From the NCBI GenBank assembly GCA_916613615.1, contig OU744723.1:61512239-61576238 (forward strand): DNA of 64,000 nt, given 5' to 3'. The notes below the pieces were generated by a model. It worked only from the letters and a program-made list of their open reading frames with translations, was not told the origin of the DNA and searched no databases. Position numbers and translations under genes: made by a program. Below, one piece after another: positions 44,350 through 55,396 of the stretch. Each line of letters starts with the position of its first letter. Position 1 is the stretch's first letter. Source of the DNA: Steromphala cineraria (lineage: Eukaryota; Mollusca; Gastropoda; Trochida; Trochidae).

Positions 44350-45290
44350 AATAATAATATTTTGAATCTTTATCTATATTATAAGAGGTAGCTGTAGCAA
44401 AAATATTTATCAAAGAGAACCGTTTTACAAATCATCATAGATATGAAAGTGCACCGAATTTTCCTTTTATGACACAAAATCCTAGTTTTACCAGGATTTT
44501 ACCACTGCTTTTGAATGTGTGTTAATCCGTTAGAAGGAGAATATAGGTTTGAGCTCAGTCTGTCCAATCGTCCATGTTTCTGAAATTGTTCAAATAGGAT
44601 AATCACATTTTATGTTTGTCTTTGAAATAAGTGACGACATTGTTAGGGTTAAGGAATTTCTATCTTCAAAGGGGACATCTTTTCTTCGGAAACTGTAAAA
44701 GACAGGACAAACAAATGTTACTCTGTTTTTTTGTGTTAACATGCGTGAGAGTAAGAATTCCATGTAGAGAGAGAGCGAGAGTTTATTTCCTGTATTGAAG
44801 GCCACATGGCCCAGAGTACAATATTTGATACATTATACACACAAAAAATCAAAAAAGAATTCCCTGTATAGAGCTCTCGACCCCACCTCTATCCGAACTG
44901 ACTCTCATTCTAACCACAAACAAGATTTTGTGATTGTGTAGAGAAAAAACTGATGAAACCAAATTCTTGACTTAGTATCACATCTTTGATGGATTCTTGC
45001 TGCTTAGAAGAGGCTATCTGATAAAATTGATATGGGAATTTCTGAGGAGGAAAAGTTTGGAGTTAATAACTTAAATAAACAACAAGGCCAAACGGGAGGC
45101 TGACGTTGAGAACATGGCTGCCATGCACGATGTTGAAGTATGAGACCTTTGTTCAGATGTTAGAGATTTTAAATACAAATTGTTTGAGCAAGCTAAAAGC
45201 TTTGAAAGACAACATTATCACTAAGCCTTATTAGGGCTAACAGGGTAAGTGCATAATCCTGCCTCGACTTTTGTAGAAGTTTTGGTTTAA
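44350..45290. other. No recognised gene
   Basis: Around 44760-44830 the minus strand reads ggccatgtggccttcaatac and then aaataaactctcgctctc. This looks like the 3' end of a LINE with a simple tail, but it is too short to assign. Confidence 0.4.
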
Positions 45291-46354
45291 TACTGGACGG
45301 AGTTTAGTATCTTATTTATAACACACTTTAAATTAATGATATGAAATGAAAATTATGTTTACTCTCAATTCTCGTAGTTGTGCGTAGGAATATCATTTTA
45401 TAATAGACGCATAGCGTCATTATTGAACAACGACCAAATAGGTCATGAGTAAGTCCGTTAATAACAGCTTTAATTTTGAACAATACAAATGGAAAACTCT
45501 CATTAAATTATCCTTGTGTTATAGTTCATACAAACGCAGATTGGCGAGTTAACAAAACCATTAGTCGCTGAATTGTTGCGAATGAACGTTAGATAGTGTG
45601 AATGAATGTCAAGTGATTGTGACGTCATCGGAATGTGCTTTTCCAAGCGCGATTCAGTAAGTAATTTTGAGCTAGTGTCAGTGGGAGGACCACTGTCCTT
45701 GTTTGCGATCTATGGTGACGATAGATTGGGGAATACCCTCTTCAAATTAAAAGTTCATCTAAATTCTAAAACAAAAAGGACCGCTGCTGTGAATGGCGAG
45801 CTCGTCGTTGAGTTGCCAAACGCTGCTAGGAGCTTAGAGCTGCAAGGGAGATAACTCTAAAAACGTTTTAGCGTTTCGACAAATTTGAACTTGTTGCCGA
45901 TAAAGATAACATTGCTAATGCTTACGGTTTCAGTGCTTTATCGAGATCCTGAAGTACTGACGCTGAAATTTCAAGAAACGACCGTAATCGGAAGGGATGA
46001 CCTTGCCAGATCTACTATCTAATGCCGACTTGACCCTGATTCCAAGGTTATGTTTACATTTGAAGATGAATGTTGTGGAGGTATGTCTGATTCTTTGTAT
46101 TGTTTCTCGGACAATTTAATCATAAACAAATAAACACGTTTTAAAAAGAATTTTACTTTTATCTCGTATATTTGTCGTTTGGATTGAGAACAATATTCTT
46201 AAGGCGCAATTTTGATTGACATCATCAACCGATATTTTGTCATGCGACGACAGGGAAATAGTTCCGGATGCGATCGCTTTCACGTGCAATGTTTCACAAC
46301 AGTGTTGAATAACATGTCATTGTTTCACAACTGTCGTATCTTCAACGAGAATGC
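45291..46354. repeat. Spacer 1 of the foldback array
   Basis: It starts with the foldback right-end word gagtttagtatcttattta and ends cgtatcttcaacgagaatgc just before hairpin 1. It contains TGACGTCA at 45620. An 82-codon open frame (45606-45854) has no recognisable domain. Confidence 0.5.
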
Positions 46355-46515
46355 AATAAATAGAGAATACTAAACGACGTCCCGTTTCATAACATATTTA
46401 TGAAACGAGTGAATGGGTTGGTATTTAACGAGCGAAAGCGAGTTAAATACCTATACCATTCACGAGTTTCATAAAAATGATATGAAACGGGACCGAGTTT
46501 AGTATTTTATTTATT
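46355..46515. repeat. Nested-palindrome hairpin 1 (161 bp)
   Basis: There are three stem layers. The outer layer is aataaatagagaatactaaa / tttagtattttatttatt. The middle layer is tcccgtttcat...atgaaac / gtttcat...atgaaacggga. The inner layer is gaatgggttggtatttaa / ttaaatacctataccattc. The apex is CGAG-cgaaag-CGAG. At the junctions CGAG (or CGA) appears on both arms in the same orientation, making 2-nt mismatches within an otherwise paired structure. Confidence 0.85.
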
Positions 46516-46691
46516 ACTTGCTTAATAACATCGTAAAAATACAAAGAAAGTCGCCAACATTACTGTCGCGGCCGGCCCGCTGACATTATGACGTCATACT
46601 TAACAATTGTGACGTCATCATTACGTCACGTCATTCGGTCAGCGCGATTTATTGTAGATTTATTAAACAGCGATATCTTCAACGGGAGAGT
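46516..46691. repeat. Spacer 2 of the foldback array
   Basis: This 176-bp spacer starts acttgcttaataacatcg and ends cagcgatatcttcaacgg. It holds two TGACGTCA sites (46589, 46610) and a gcggccggcccgc word. A second copy of its first part is at 55510-55610. Confidence 0.6.
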
Positions 46692-46854
46692 AATAAATAG
46701 AGAATACTAAACGAATGGTAATGTGATAACATTTTTAAGCAACGAGTGTATAGAATTGGTATCAGACGAACGAAAGTGAGTCTGATACCAAATTCTATTC
46801 ACGAGTTGCTTAAAAATGTTATCACATTACCATGAGTTTAGTATTTTATTTATT
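46692..46854. repeat. Nested-palindrome hairpin 2 (163 bp)
   Basis: It has the same outer ends as hairpin 1, the same layer lengths (about 28 and 18 bp) and a related apex (CGAA-cgaaag-TGAG). The middle stem (atggtaatgtgataacattt...) and inner stem (tagaattggtatcaga) are unrelated in sequence to hairpin 1, yet each is fully self-complementary across the apex. Confidence 0.85.
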
Positions 46855-47640
46855 ACTCAACTCTCATATCAATATTTATGTAAACAAATCGTCAAAACAA
46901 GAATCAGTTGACTTGGAACAGTCGGGGAAACCAGCGTATGAATTTCCATGAGTTCAAATAAAATAGTTCGCTATTTTTTGGATGTTTACACATATCATAC
47001 GCCTATAAACATGAAACAAAGTATATTGGTGAAAAATATTTTATTATCAAAAGATGCATTGATAAAATAAACACTAAGAAGCAACGAAAACTGTCAACAC
47101 ATCATGCACTCACAAAGTGACGTCATCAGATCGCCAAGTGACGTCATCGGAATGTGTCCTGTTTCTAGGTCACGCTATGTAGGCGAACAGTGTCAACGAC
47201 AACGATTGATTGATTGATTACATTGACATGAGTTACTGAATGTGTTGATAGAATCGGGAGATAGAACTTGGGGAAAGGTAGTTAAACGATAGCATGTTCG
47301 GATTTCGTGCTTGTGGAGGAAAGCGACGGTTTTGGTGGCAATGAAGCAAGTAAACAGTCGAAACACCACAGAAGGTGGACAAGTGATTAAGCGAAGGATG
47401 GATTTGTGATGATAACCAAAAAGATAATGCATCTAAAATGTAAAAAAACCCGCTTAGAAAATATTCTTTCACATAAATAACCATTTTGTTGAGAATGTAA
47501 AATTTGTCAGTCGCCACTTATTAGTCACGTGATTGGACAATGTCATGTGACGTTCGAAAGTAGTTCCGTTTCTTTGCACGAGATGTTATCTAATGAGTGA
47601 TCTCACCACGGTTGAGTAATAAACTGCGATATCTTACAAG
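46855..47640. repeat. Spacer 3 of the foldback array
   Basis: It contains two TGACGTCA sites (47118, 47139) and ends with a degenerate end word at 47615-47653 (agtaataaactgcgatatcttacaagggcgagtaataaaac), which repeats the cgatatctt...gagtaata motif of the other spacers. No gene is recognised. Confidence 0.5.
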
Positions 47641-47791
47641 GGCGAGTAATAAAACTCAGTCTCTCGCCGCTTGGCATATAATAATGTAAGGACGTAACCT
47701 CCTTTGTATATTAAAAGAATTCTTTGATGAATATTTATGATATTACTAGCTTTATAACATTCAGTGAAAAAAGGGAATACAATATGATGAT

Positions 47792-48180
47792 TTAATGAGC
47801 GTTTAATAGCACAATGCCAAAACTACAGAAGTTACGATCCATGGAAACATTAACAGTAGGTGCAACCCAAATATAATCTCCTTTATGTAGATAGGCCATG
47901 GTTGTGGTCGATGTGGATGCCCGTAGATCAGAGCGAATTCCAAAAGCTTGGCCAATGGGGTAACCCCTGTCTTTGTATATTTTGAATACAAAAGGAGTTT
48001 TTGTCTTATTATAAGTTAAGTCAATCCAAATCAGGTAAGTTCCATTCAATGGAATGGGAAATTTCCCAGTGTTGTGATCATAATATGATCCGGCGCTATA
48101 CAAAATATCATCAAAATGCATAGGTGTTTGGACAGTGGCATTCATCTCCTCTGATAGTCTTCCTTGATATCCAATGTAAC
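47792..48180 (-). CDS. Exon 2 of C1q gene B (C1q domain)
   Basis: 389 nt from the acceptor ctttcag, with two bases completing a Gly codon, then 128 residues and a stop. It has exactly the same length as exon 2 of gene C. Asn-x-Thr sequons occur in MNATVQ and PLNGTYLIW. Confidence 0.9.
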
Positions 48181-51027
48181 CTGAAAGAAAGTTATACACA
48201 ATTGACTCTTTCACGTAATCGTAACTATGCAAGCCATGGCGTACCATTGCGTGTCACGCGTGACAGTGCCGCCCTAAAACCTTGGAATTGACCAAGGCCA
48301 TGCCATGCACTTCAGTGCATACCATTTAAGTGAACTTTACGCAAACAGTTCGCAAACTGTGAGTACCCGGTACGTAAAAGAGTCAATGCAATTTCTGTCA
48401 CGCTTTGAGGGTTACTCAATTTCATGCATTGGTTTGCTACATTCTTCACAGTAATAATAATAATAATGCTTTATTGTCCTCAGTACATGAAATTCGATTA
48501 GTGCCCATAGCACCCGCAAACCACGGTGCAGAACCAGTTAATGCATTATTTTGACTTCTGTTTCTGAGTGTCAAGCAAGGCAGCAACAACTCCCGTTTTT
48601 TAACGTTTGACGCGACCGGGAATCGAACCCTGATCTTCCGGGTGATGAGCGGACACTCTAATGCCCCATAGACACTTTCGCGCATTTTGACTCCGCAACT
48701 GTACGCACTTATGCATACCATTGCGGATGATTACATGTACATTTCACCTGTCAATCAAATAGTTTGTGCCGTTGCGGACTAATATTTGTTCATAATTTGC
48801 TAATTTCTTCCGCACTGTTATTCATTCGCACCAGGTTAAGTGTCTCTCACGTGCCCCGCCTCGTTCAGTATTGTCCAGCAAGAACCTGTTACAGTGCGGA
48901 GTATTTGCGAATAGTTTGCGCTATGTTCGCGCTGGGTCCCGCGCACTTGCGATATGGTACGCCATTTCCTGCACTGTCACTCAACCTCAAGCATGCGTGA
49001 CCATTTTTTTTAGTTCTTTTGTGACACGCACTGGCACGCTTCATACAAATTATATACATTTTTATAAAACATAATAAATAAATATCTTGCGTGTATATAA
49101 CAGGATTATTTTATGTATGGAGATTTCAAAATTTTAACAGTTCCCATTTTTGTAGATCCTCTATCAAAAGGACCCGTATTGATAATTTTTTCCAAACGTG
49201 GACTGCTTGCCAAATTGATTCTTCGAAAGCAAAACACTACAAAATTTACAAAGGAACCCCCATTTGGACCCCTATCTTCTGGAATTACCTATTAATCTCC
49301 GAATTTGGCTTACCCGCTTTGAAACTACCGATTGAAACTGGCCGATGCAGTAAAAATGATAAAATCGAAAGAATCTGTAAACTTTGTAATATCTCCATCC
49401 GAGACGAATTTCATTTCCTTTTGGCCTGCCCATCCCTTTCACAGCTGAGAAGTAAATATCTACCATCATACTATTGTAAATATCCTTCAGTTGAAAAAAT
49501 TATCTACCTTATGAAAACCACCTAAAAAACCCTTTTCCTAAATTATCAAAATTCATAAAAGAAGGTATGTTTTGCTTCTGACACACAAAAAATCTTGAAT
49601 ATCCTTGTATATATCATATCATTTGATTTACTGTATCATGTATATATAATTATTCTTTGAAAACATATAACTCATTGTACAATTTATTCAATTTGTCATC
49701 TATGTCCCTTATGTGAATTAAGAGAAATAAACTTCTGTTCTGTTCTGTTATGTTCAGTTCTGACCCGTAGTCCGAGGGTAAGTTTTTTTCTACTTGCGAT
49801 ACAGTAAAAATGACGAGGCGTATCCGGGACTTGTTCACCGTATCGAACCGAGAGTTTGGTTATCAATAAATTGGTAATCAGATAACCAGCCTCTTGATAA
49901 TCAAGCTTTCGGTTGATCTGAGGTCAGTTATCTAAACTGAACGACCTCTGATATTGACCTGAAAACCGCACCACGTGGTGTATTTATAACTAGGCAATTT
50001 GCAGGATGCTTTCGATGTCTTAAAATGATCATTTAGCTTTGAAGATATTGAAGCATCAGTTTGAACACAGGTATAGTCAATATTTTTACAAACAATTCCT
50101 CGGATCATGGTAGATTTTAATTAGATTGCAAGCTCCAGATACTCGACTGTCCCAAAAGAATCTTTATACTTTAAATTTACAAAATGAAAAAACGATAGGA
50201 TAACTTGGGTAGTACAAATTATCAATATGTGTGGCGGATAATGTTATGATTTATATTTCTTTTTAAGTAAAGTAGATACCTCAGGTAAATGAATTTAACA
50301 GAATTCCTCATATTTCTCTTTCAGATTTAGACTAGTTGATTCAAGCTTTAAAGCTGTTTCATTAAGCGTCAAACCTTATCTTGTGGTATGAGATTTAAAA
50401 AACAATAATTAAACAAGACTCAATCAACTAACTGTAAAATCATTCAGATTAAAATATCGTATCATATTTTACATACAGCTTTAATGTGACCGTGTTTATA
50501 TGCTTACCATGTGGGCTTGGATGCATTTGAAAGTTTTCCAACTTGGACATAGTTTCTTCCAAATTTTCCACAACATTGTGAGTTTCCCATAGTTCAGATA
50601 ACTCTGCATCTTTTTCTGTTAGTTTGAGAACAGTTGATTCCAGCTTTGAAGCCGTTGCATTGTGACTGGCCCATAGTTCAGATAATTCGACGTCTCTGTC
50701 TTCAAGTTTTGATAGCGTTCCATTATGACTTGTCCAAAGCTGAGACAACTCTGCATCACGCCTTCCAAGCATCACAGTTGTTTCGTTCTGACTTGCCTTC
50801 AGATCTCCGAGTTCGTCTGTAGTTTGAGTGAGTTGAGAAAGCAGGCTAGATAAAACTGCCGAGTACTTCTGTTCTTGAGCTTGGGAGTGAGACTGAATTT
50901 CAGCTAACTTCTCGTCTAGTTTCTTCACATGTTCTTTCAGACTTGCATCCGGTGTCTGGACATCATTGCTGGTTGTGTAATTAATAACCAATATCAATAC
51001 AGATACGATCAAAGCGTGGTGTTCCAT
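47792..51027 (-). CDS. Secreted coiled-coil C1q-domain protein B, 2 exons, 302 aa
   Basis: The model on minus is exon 1 51027-50508 and exon 2 48180-47792, 909 nt, phase-1 intron (donor gtaagc, acceptor ctttctttcag). Residues 1-20 (MEHHALIVSVLILVINYTTS) form a signal peptide. A coiled coil follows, starting DVQTPDASLKEHVKKLDEKL, with repeated units of 21 or 28 residues that begin with an Asn-x-Thr sequon and end in LSELWASH-like text. The C1q domain runs from GYIGYQGRLSEE to CSFGIVLLNAH, with YLIWIDL and GDYIWVAPTVNV. Such C1qDC proteins oligomerise and bind microbial surfaces in molluscs. The intron is filled by a LINE fragment and a SINE. No frame damage was found. Confidence 0.9.
48450..48690 (-). 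mobile_element. tRNA-derived SINE in the gene B intron
   Basis: On the minus strand the head reads gtgtctatggggcattagag, tccgctcatcacccgg and the B box gggttcgattcccgg. The body ends in a run of att units (aataataataat on plus, 48452-48466). Confidence 0.7.
49091..49765 (+). mobile_element. 3' fragment of a jockey/CR1-like LINE
   Basis: The open frame to 49525 encodes KLPIETGRCSKNDKIERICK and LCNISIRDEFHFLLACP. This is the Cys/His C-terminal region (CKLC ... EFHFLLAC) of several LINE groups. The 3' UTR ends in an attctgttctg pentamer tail (49730-49765), a typical 3' repeat of such elements. The reverse transcriptase is missing (5' truncation). Confidence 0.75.
50508..51027 (-). CDS. Exon 1 of C1q gene B (signal peptide and coiled coil)
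   Basis: 520 nt ending CCACATG before gtaagc. Sequon-led units begin at NETTVMLGRRDAELSQLW (21 residues), NGTLSKLEDRDVELSELW (21) and NATASKLESTVLKLTEK (28). Gene C uses the same unit style with more copies. Confidence 0.88.
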
Positions 51028-51582
51028 ATTGTCAGGCGAAGTTTTTGTGTTGTTATCTAGAAGATAATGATCTGGGTCAAAAGAATGGACAGGTGCTCAA
51101 AGTTGGTCACAAAGTTGATAAAAATTTAAATATTTTGAATAGTTGGTACTTAATATATACGAAAGTGATATTAGTATTGGATGTATCAGGTTCACTCATG
51201 TCTTAGATCATCACTGAATTTTTTTTAAATATAAATATTCGTCATAAAAATAAATAAAAGACCACTATTTACAGAAATACAATGTATATGATATTTTCTA
51301 TGTTAAAATCAGTAAATATGCCTTATTCGTCACACGTCTACAATATTTTAAGAATAGTTGGAGTCATGTTGGTGTAAATTTTACACAAAGTGGAAGGGGG
51401 TTTTAGGTTTAGGCTCCGTCCGTGCGTCCGTCCATCCGTCCATCTGTTCGAGGGTATCGTCAACAACTTTTCTCAGAAACTATATAAGATACGTTAACCA
51501 ATCTTGCTGTGTATCTTCCTGGTATCAATACCTTGACGGAGTTTAAAAATCAGAACCGTTTATTTTTTACGAGTTATACAAA

Positions 51583-51636
51583 TAATTAGTAGTAGTAGTA
51601 GTAGTAGTTGTAGTAGTAGTAAAGTAGTTGTAGTAA

Positions 51637-51669
<33 letters not shown>

Positions 51670-51710
51670 AAGAAGTAGTAGTTGTAGTAATAGTAGTAGT
51701 TGTAGTAGTA

Positions 51711-51762
<52 letters not shown>

Positions 51763-51795
51763 CAGCAGAAGTAGTAATAATAATAATAATAATGG
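51583..51795. repeat. AGT/ATA microsatellite at the LINE 3' end
   Basis: About 70 mostly agt triplets with some ttg and aga interruptions, passing into aataataat at 51774-51795. Frames through it give long Thr or Leu runs that are not genes. Confidence 0.9.
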
Positions 51796-52687
51796 GCATT
51801 TATAAAGCGCTATATCGATACACAAGGTGCATGCTCAAAGCGCATTGAAAATAAGAAAATTTAAGGTGACGAGATGAAATGCTATGAAATAAAGCCTAAA
51901 AGTAATACTGGTAGCATTTATTAAGGATATTTATAATTAGAGTCTATGGGTAGAATCTATGAATAATAGCTAGAAAATAGATGAGTTTTGAGCTGTGATT
52001 TAAAAACAGTCAGTGAGGATGACATTTTGATGACATAAGGAAGTTGGTTCCAAAGTCTTGGAGCAGTACAGCTGAAAGATTTAAGTCCATAACTGGTGTT
52101 TTTATACTTTGGCATCTGGAGAAGCTTCAAATTCTGGGATTGAAGATCTTTTGCAGGGGTATAGTCCTCCAAGGAATTTAAAAGATATGCTGGAGCCATA
52201 TTATGTTGACATTTGTAAGTAATACATAGAACTTTAAATTTGATTCTCGCTTCGATGGGAAGCCAATGTAGACACTTAAGCACAGGTGTTATGTGACATG
52301 ATTTTGGTGTTCTGGTCACAATTCCTGCCGCTACGTTCTACGTACTTTCTGGAGCTTGTACAACTGACGTTTACTGATTCCTATCAGTAAGCTATTACTA
52401 TAGTCAAGTCTTGAATGAACAAGCATTTGCACAAGTATTTTGGCGGCATCTCTGGTTATAAGATGACGTATTTGACTGATGCAACGGAGATGATAATAGC
52501 AAGTTTTACAGAGTTTATCTATGTGTGAGTCCATTGAAAGTTGAGAATCAATGATGACTCCAAGATTTCTTGCATGGTCAGGTAAAAGGGATTGTAGCAG
52601 TTCCGATTTCAACAGAGGTAGCTTGAATATCACGCAAATTACGTTTAGTTCCTACTAACAGTGCCTCTGTTTTCTTATCATTTAGCT

Positions 52688-53758
52688 TCAGCATATTTGA
52701 TGAAATCCATGACTTGATATCAGTTGTGCAGTCAGTAGTTGCAGAGCCTCCTGTGCATTTTCTGGCTTGAAACTGTCAATCAGTTGCGTATCATCAGCAT
52801 AAGACTGATGATCCATTTTATTATCCTCTATCACTCTAGCAAGACTATTAATATAGAGTACAAACAGCACTGGACCAAGCACAGATCCTTGAGGTACTCC
52901 ACACGCAAGTGAAAAGCGTTTAGACTCTGCTTGATGTATAACCACAGTTTGTGATCTGTTTCTCAGATACGATTCAATCCAGGAGAGCGCAACATTTGCT
53001 ACACCCATCTCCAGTTGAAGTTTCGAGAGTAGAAGCTTGTGATCCACAGTGTCAAAAGCTGCCGACAGATCTAAGAGTGTTAATGCAGCAATATTCCCTG
53101 AATCTACTCGACTTCTTAGTTCGTCCATGACTCGTAGCAAAGCCGTTTCTGTACTGTGGTTATCACGATATGCAGATTGGAAATCATCCAAAAGCTCATA
53201 TTCTTGAAGATGATCCTTAAGTCTTACATTCACGGCCTTTTCAATGATTTTCGATATAAATGACACATTTGATACAAGCCTATAGTTTCTCAGATTGTTA
53301 GGATCCAAGTAACTTTTCTTTAAAAGAGGCTTCACAATAGCAGATTTAAGAGAGTCTGGAAAAATTCCACTTGATAAACTTGAATTCACCAGATTCGTTA
53401 TGAAAGGAAGAAGTAAATCTAGATAATCCATCAACATAGAAGTGGGAATAGGGTCCAGCGAACAAGTTGTTTTCTTTGATGCTCTTATCATCTTCTCAAT
53501 TTCTTGTTGGGCGAAAGTTTCAAAAGTGGGCAATTCATGGCGAGTTGATGATGCATCAGGAATTTCAGATTGTTTTGACATACTTGAAGAGTTTTTCAGA
53601 TCTTCCTGAATATCCTTGATTTTGGTATCAAAATATTCAGCGAAGTCATTAGCTAGAACCTCATCAGAATCATATTCATGCAGTTTCACATTGTCTTTTT
53701 TACCGAGGAGTTTATTTACGAATTTGTAAAACTTGTTCGAGCATCCTTTCATTTCCAA
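52688..53758 (-). pseudogene. Reverse-transcriptase part of the CR1/Rex-like LINE
   Basis: This is the longest open piece of the element, 356 codons. It covers the RT from the fingers to the YADD palm and loses frame shortly after ENAQEALQLLTAQ. The preceding frame (54045-53749) ends in a shifted tail, so no continuous ORF remains. Confidence 0.85.
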
Positions 53759-54042
53759 TATTTTATTATTACAGTAATCAGCCTTTGCTTTCCCAACAAC
53801 TTTATTAAGCTCCTCTCGTCTAGCCGATAAATCTGTCGATGTATCTCAAGTCGAGACTTGCGCCATTGACGTTCTGCCACTCTGCACTCTCGCTTCGCGG
53901 TGAGGACTTGATCATTGTACCAGAAAGAATCTGGTCTCATCCGTACATTCTTAAATTGAACTGGAGCATGTTTATCCAAAAGACTTATCAATGTAGAGTT
54001 ATACATGTCAGTCAGCACGTTTGGATCTGTTGACGTTTCACT

Positions 54043-54526
54043 CATCCTCGATAATCCAGCGCTTTCATTCTGAAAAATCTACACTACAAGCCCTGGAAAA
54101 CTTTACGGGGTTTTACCTCAAACCCATTTACCTCCCTCCTGCAATGACTCAGCAAAACGCTTGCTTTCTAACAACCAATAAGATCACTTCTAAAACCAGC
54201 TTTCTATCTCTCACAATGCCTTTCATTCCGTCTTTTCTCTCGTCCTTTCGATCCCTTTCTCCCTGATCTGTCTACTCTTTTTGGATGGCAATATCCACTT
54301 GTCAAAAAGCTGAAAAATTGCAGATAACACGTTATACCCCAACTCACTCACTCACTTGATGTCGCGAACGGTCGAGTTATTTACGCACTTGGTGTCTGCA
54401 TTTCGTTTCTGATTGGAGAACATGTATGTAAAGGGAGGTAATTGGATTTGAGGTAAAACCCCGTAAAGTTTTCAAGGGCTTGTAGTGCAGATTTATCGGA
54501 ACAAAAGTTCTGGATTATCGAGGATG
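54043..54526. mobile_element. 484-bp MITE nested in the LINE
   Basis: Long inverted ends: catcctcgataatccag on the left and ctggattatcgaggatg on the right. The similarity continues inward (tttacggggttttacctcaa against ttgaggtaaaaccccgtaaa). The 9-bp cgtttcact stands on both sides (54034-54042, 54527-54535). Removing the MITE and one 9-mer restores the LINE frame (NSPLF-SET-STDPNV). It has no coding sequence. A central part resembles 21700-21880. An 8-10-bp duplication suggests hAT or Mutator type. Confidence 0.88.
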
Positions 54527-54660
54527 CGTTTCACTAAACAAGGGGGAGTTTAGAATGTCTGCTTTAAAACCCTCTTTGTCTATACTTCTTAAATTCCGAC
54601 ATGTAATTTGCTCAGGTATGGGTGTAGGTTTACTCATGTTCCATTTCATGCTGACGAAAC

Positions 54661-54663
54661 TGT

Positions 54664-54700
<37 letters not shown>

Positions 54701-54775
54701 AAGTAGTAGTAGTAGTAGTTGTAGTAGTAGTAGTTGTAGTAGTAGTTGTAGTAGTAGAAGTAGTAGTAGTAGTAG
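54661..54775. repeat. AGT microsatellite at the LINE 5' truncation point
   Basis: About 38 agt triplets with ttg and aga interruptions, the same strand pattern as the run at the LINE 3' end. Confidence 0.9.
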
Positions 54776-55396
54776 TGCCCTTGTTCCGTGTTTTTGGGCT
54801 CTGTTCGAGAGTGTTGTCATGGAGTTCGAAAATGCATTACATTTTACAGAGTAACAGACCATGTAAGAAAATACTGAGAGCTTTATTGAAAACTTATTTG
54901 GCTGTTGATGATCATGTTTTCTTGTTTATTTCTATCCCTGCCTATATTCACAAAGATATTTTTTATAAAACATAAATCAGTATTTTAGTACAGAGATGTA
55001 ACCTACGGATGATAGATGTGATTGGAGTTTACAAATGAATGTTTTGTTATTTGGGATCAAAACTTGAAACGTTTTGAATGTATAACACCAGTCATGCTAT
55101 TTTGGTTTTCTTAAAGTCAAATAAAATGTCATGAAAAAAACACGGTACGGCTCTTTACATTTTGACTTTGTTTTAATTGTAGGTTTATACCTTGTTTTTC
55201 TTCTTCTGTCCTTTATTTTTCATTCATTTCAATCTTCTCTTTTCTTTTCCCTCCCTTTGCTACTTTATGTACTATCTTGTCGACGACAACATCCACGAGT
55301 TCCATTACTGACATACACTCAACTGCAACAGGTACGTCACCTAACTTTTTTGTTGATTATGCATGTCACGAATACACCTATGATTTGGTAAAAGGA

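Larger units (their letters stand above)
51796..54660 (-). mobile_element. 5'-truncated CR1/Rex-like LINE, broken frames
   Basis: On minus from about 54660: PTPIPEQITCRNLRSIDKEG (linker after the endonuclease), then the reverse transcriptase in 53758-52688. RT motifs are IVKPLLKKSYLDPNNLRNYR, FQSAYRDNHSTETALLR, LLDLSAAFDTVDH, GVPQGSVLGPVLF and the catalytic YADDTQL. The C-terminal part follows (SRLDYSNSLLIGI, LKCLHWLPIEARIKFKVL, LWNQLP). At least three frameshifts occur (near 53830, 52690 and 52325), and the endonuclease is missing. The 3' end at 51796 has a gcgctata word and an att run. A MITE interrupts it at 54043-54526. Confidence 0.88.

Noticed and set aside
45606..45854. 82-codon frame in spacer 1 of the foldback array
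   Set aside because: It would be attractive as cassette cargo, but there is no recognisable domain and no second copy in this window.
51560..51825. Long Thr-rich and Leu-rich open frames
   Set aside because: They are translations of the AGT microsatellite, in several frames at once.
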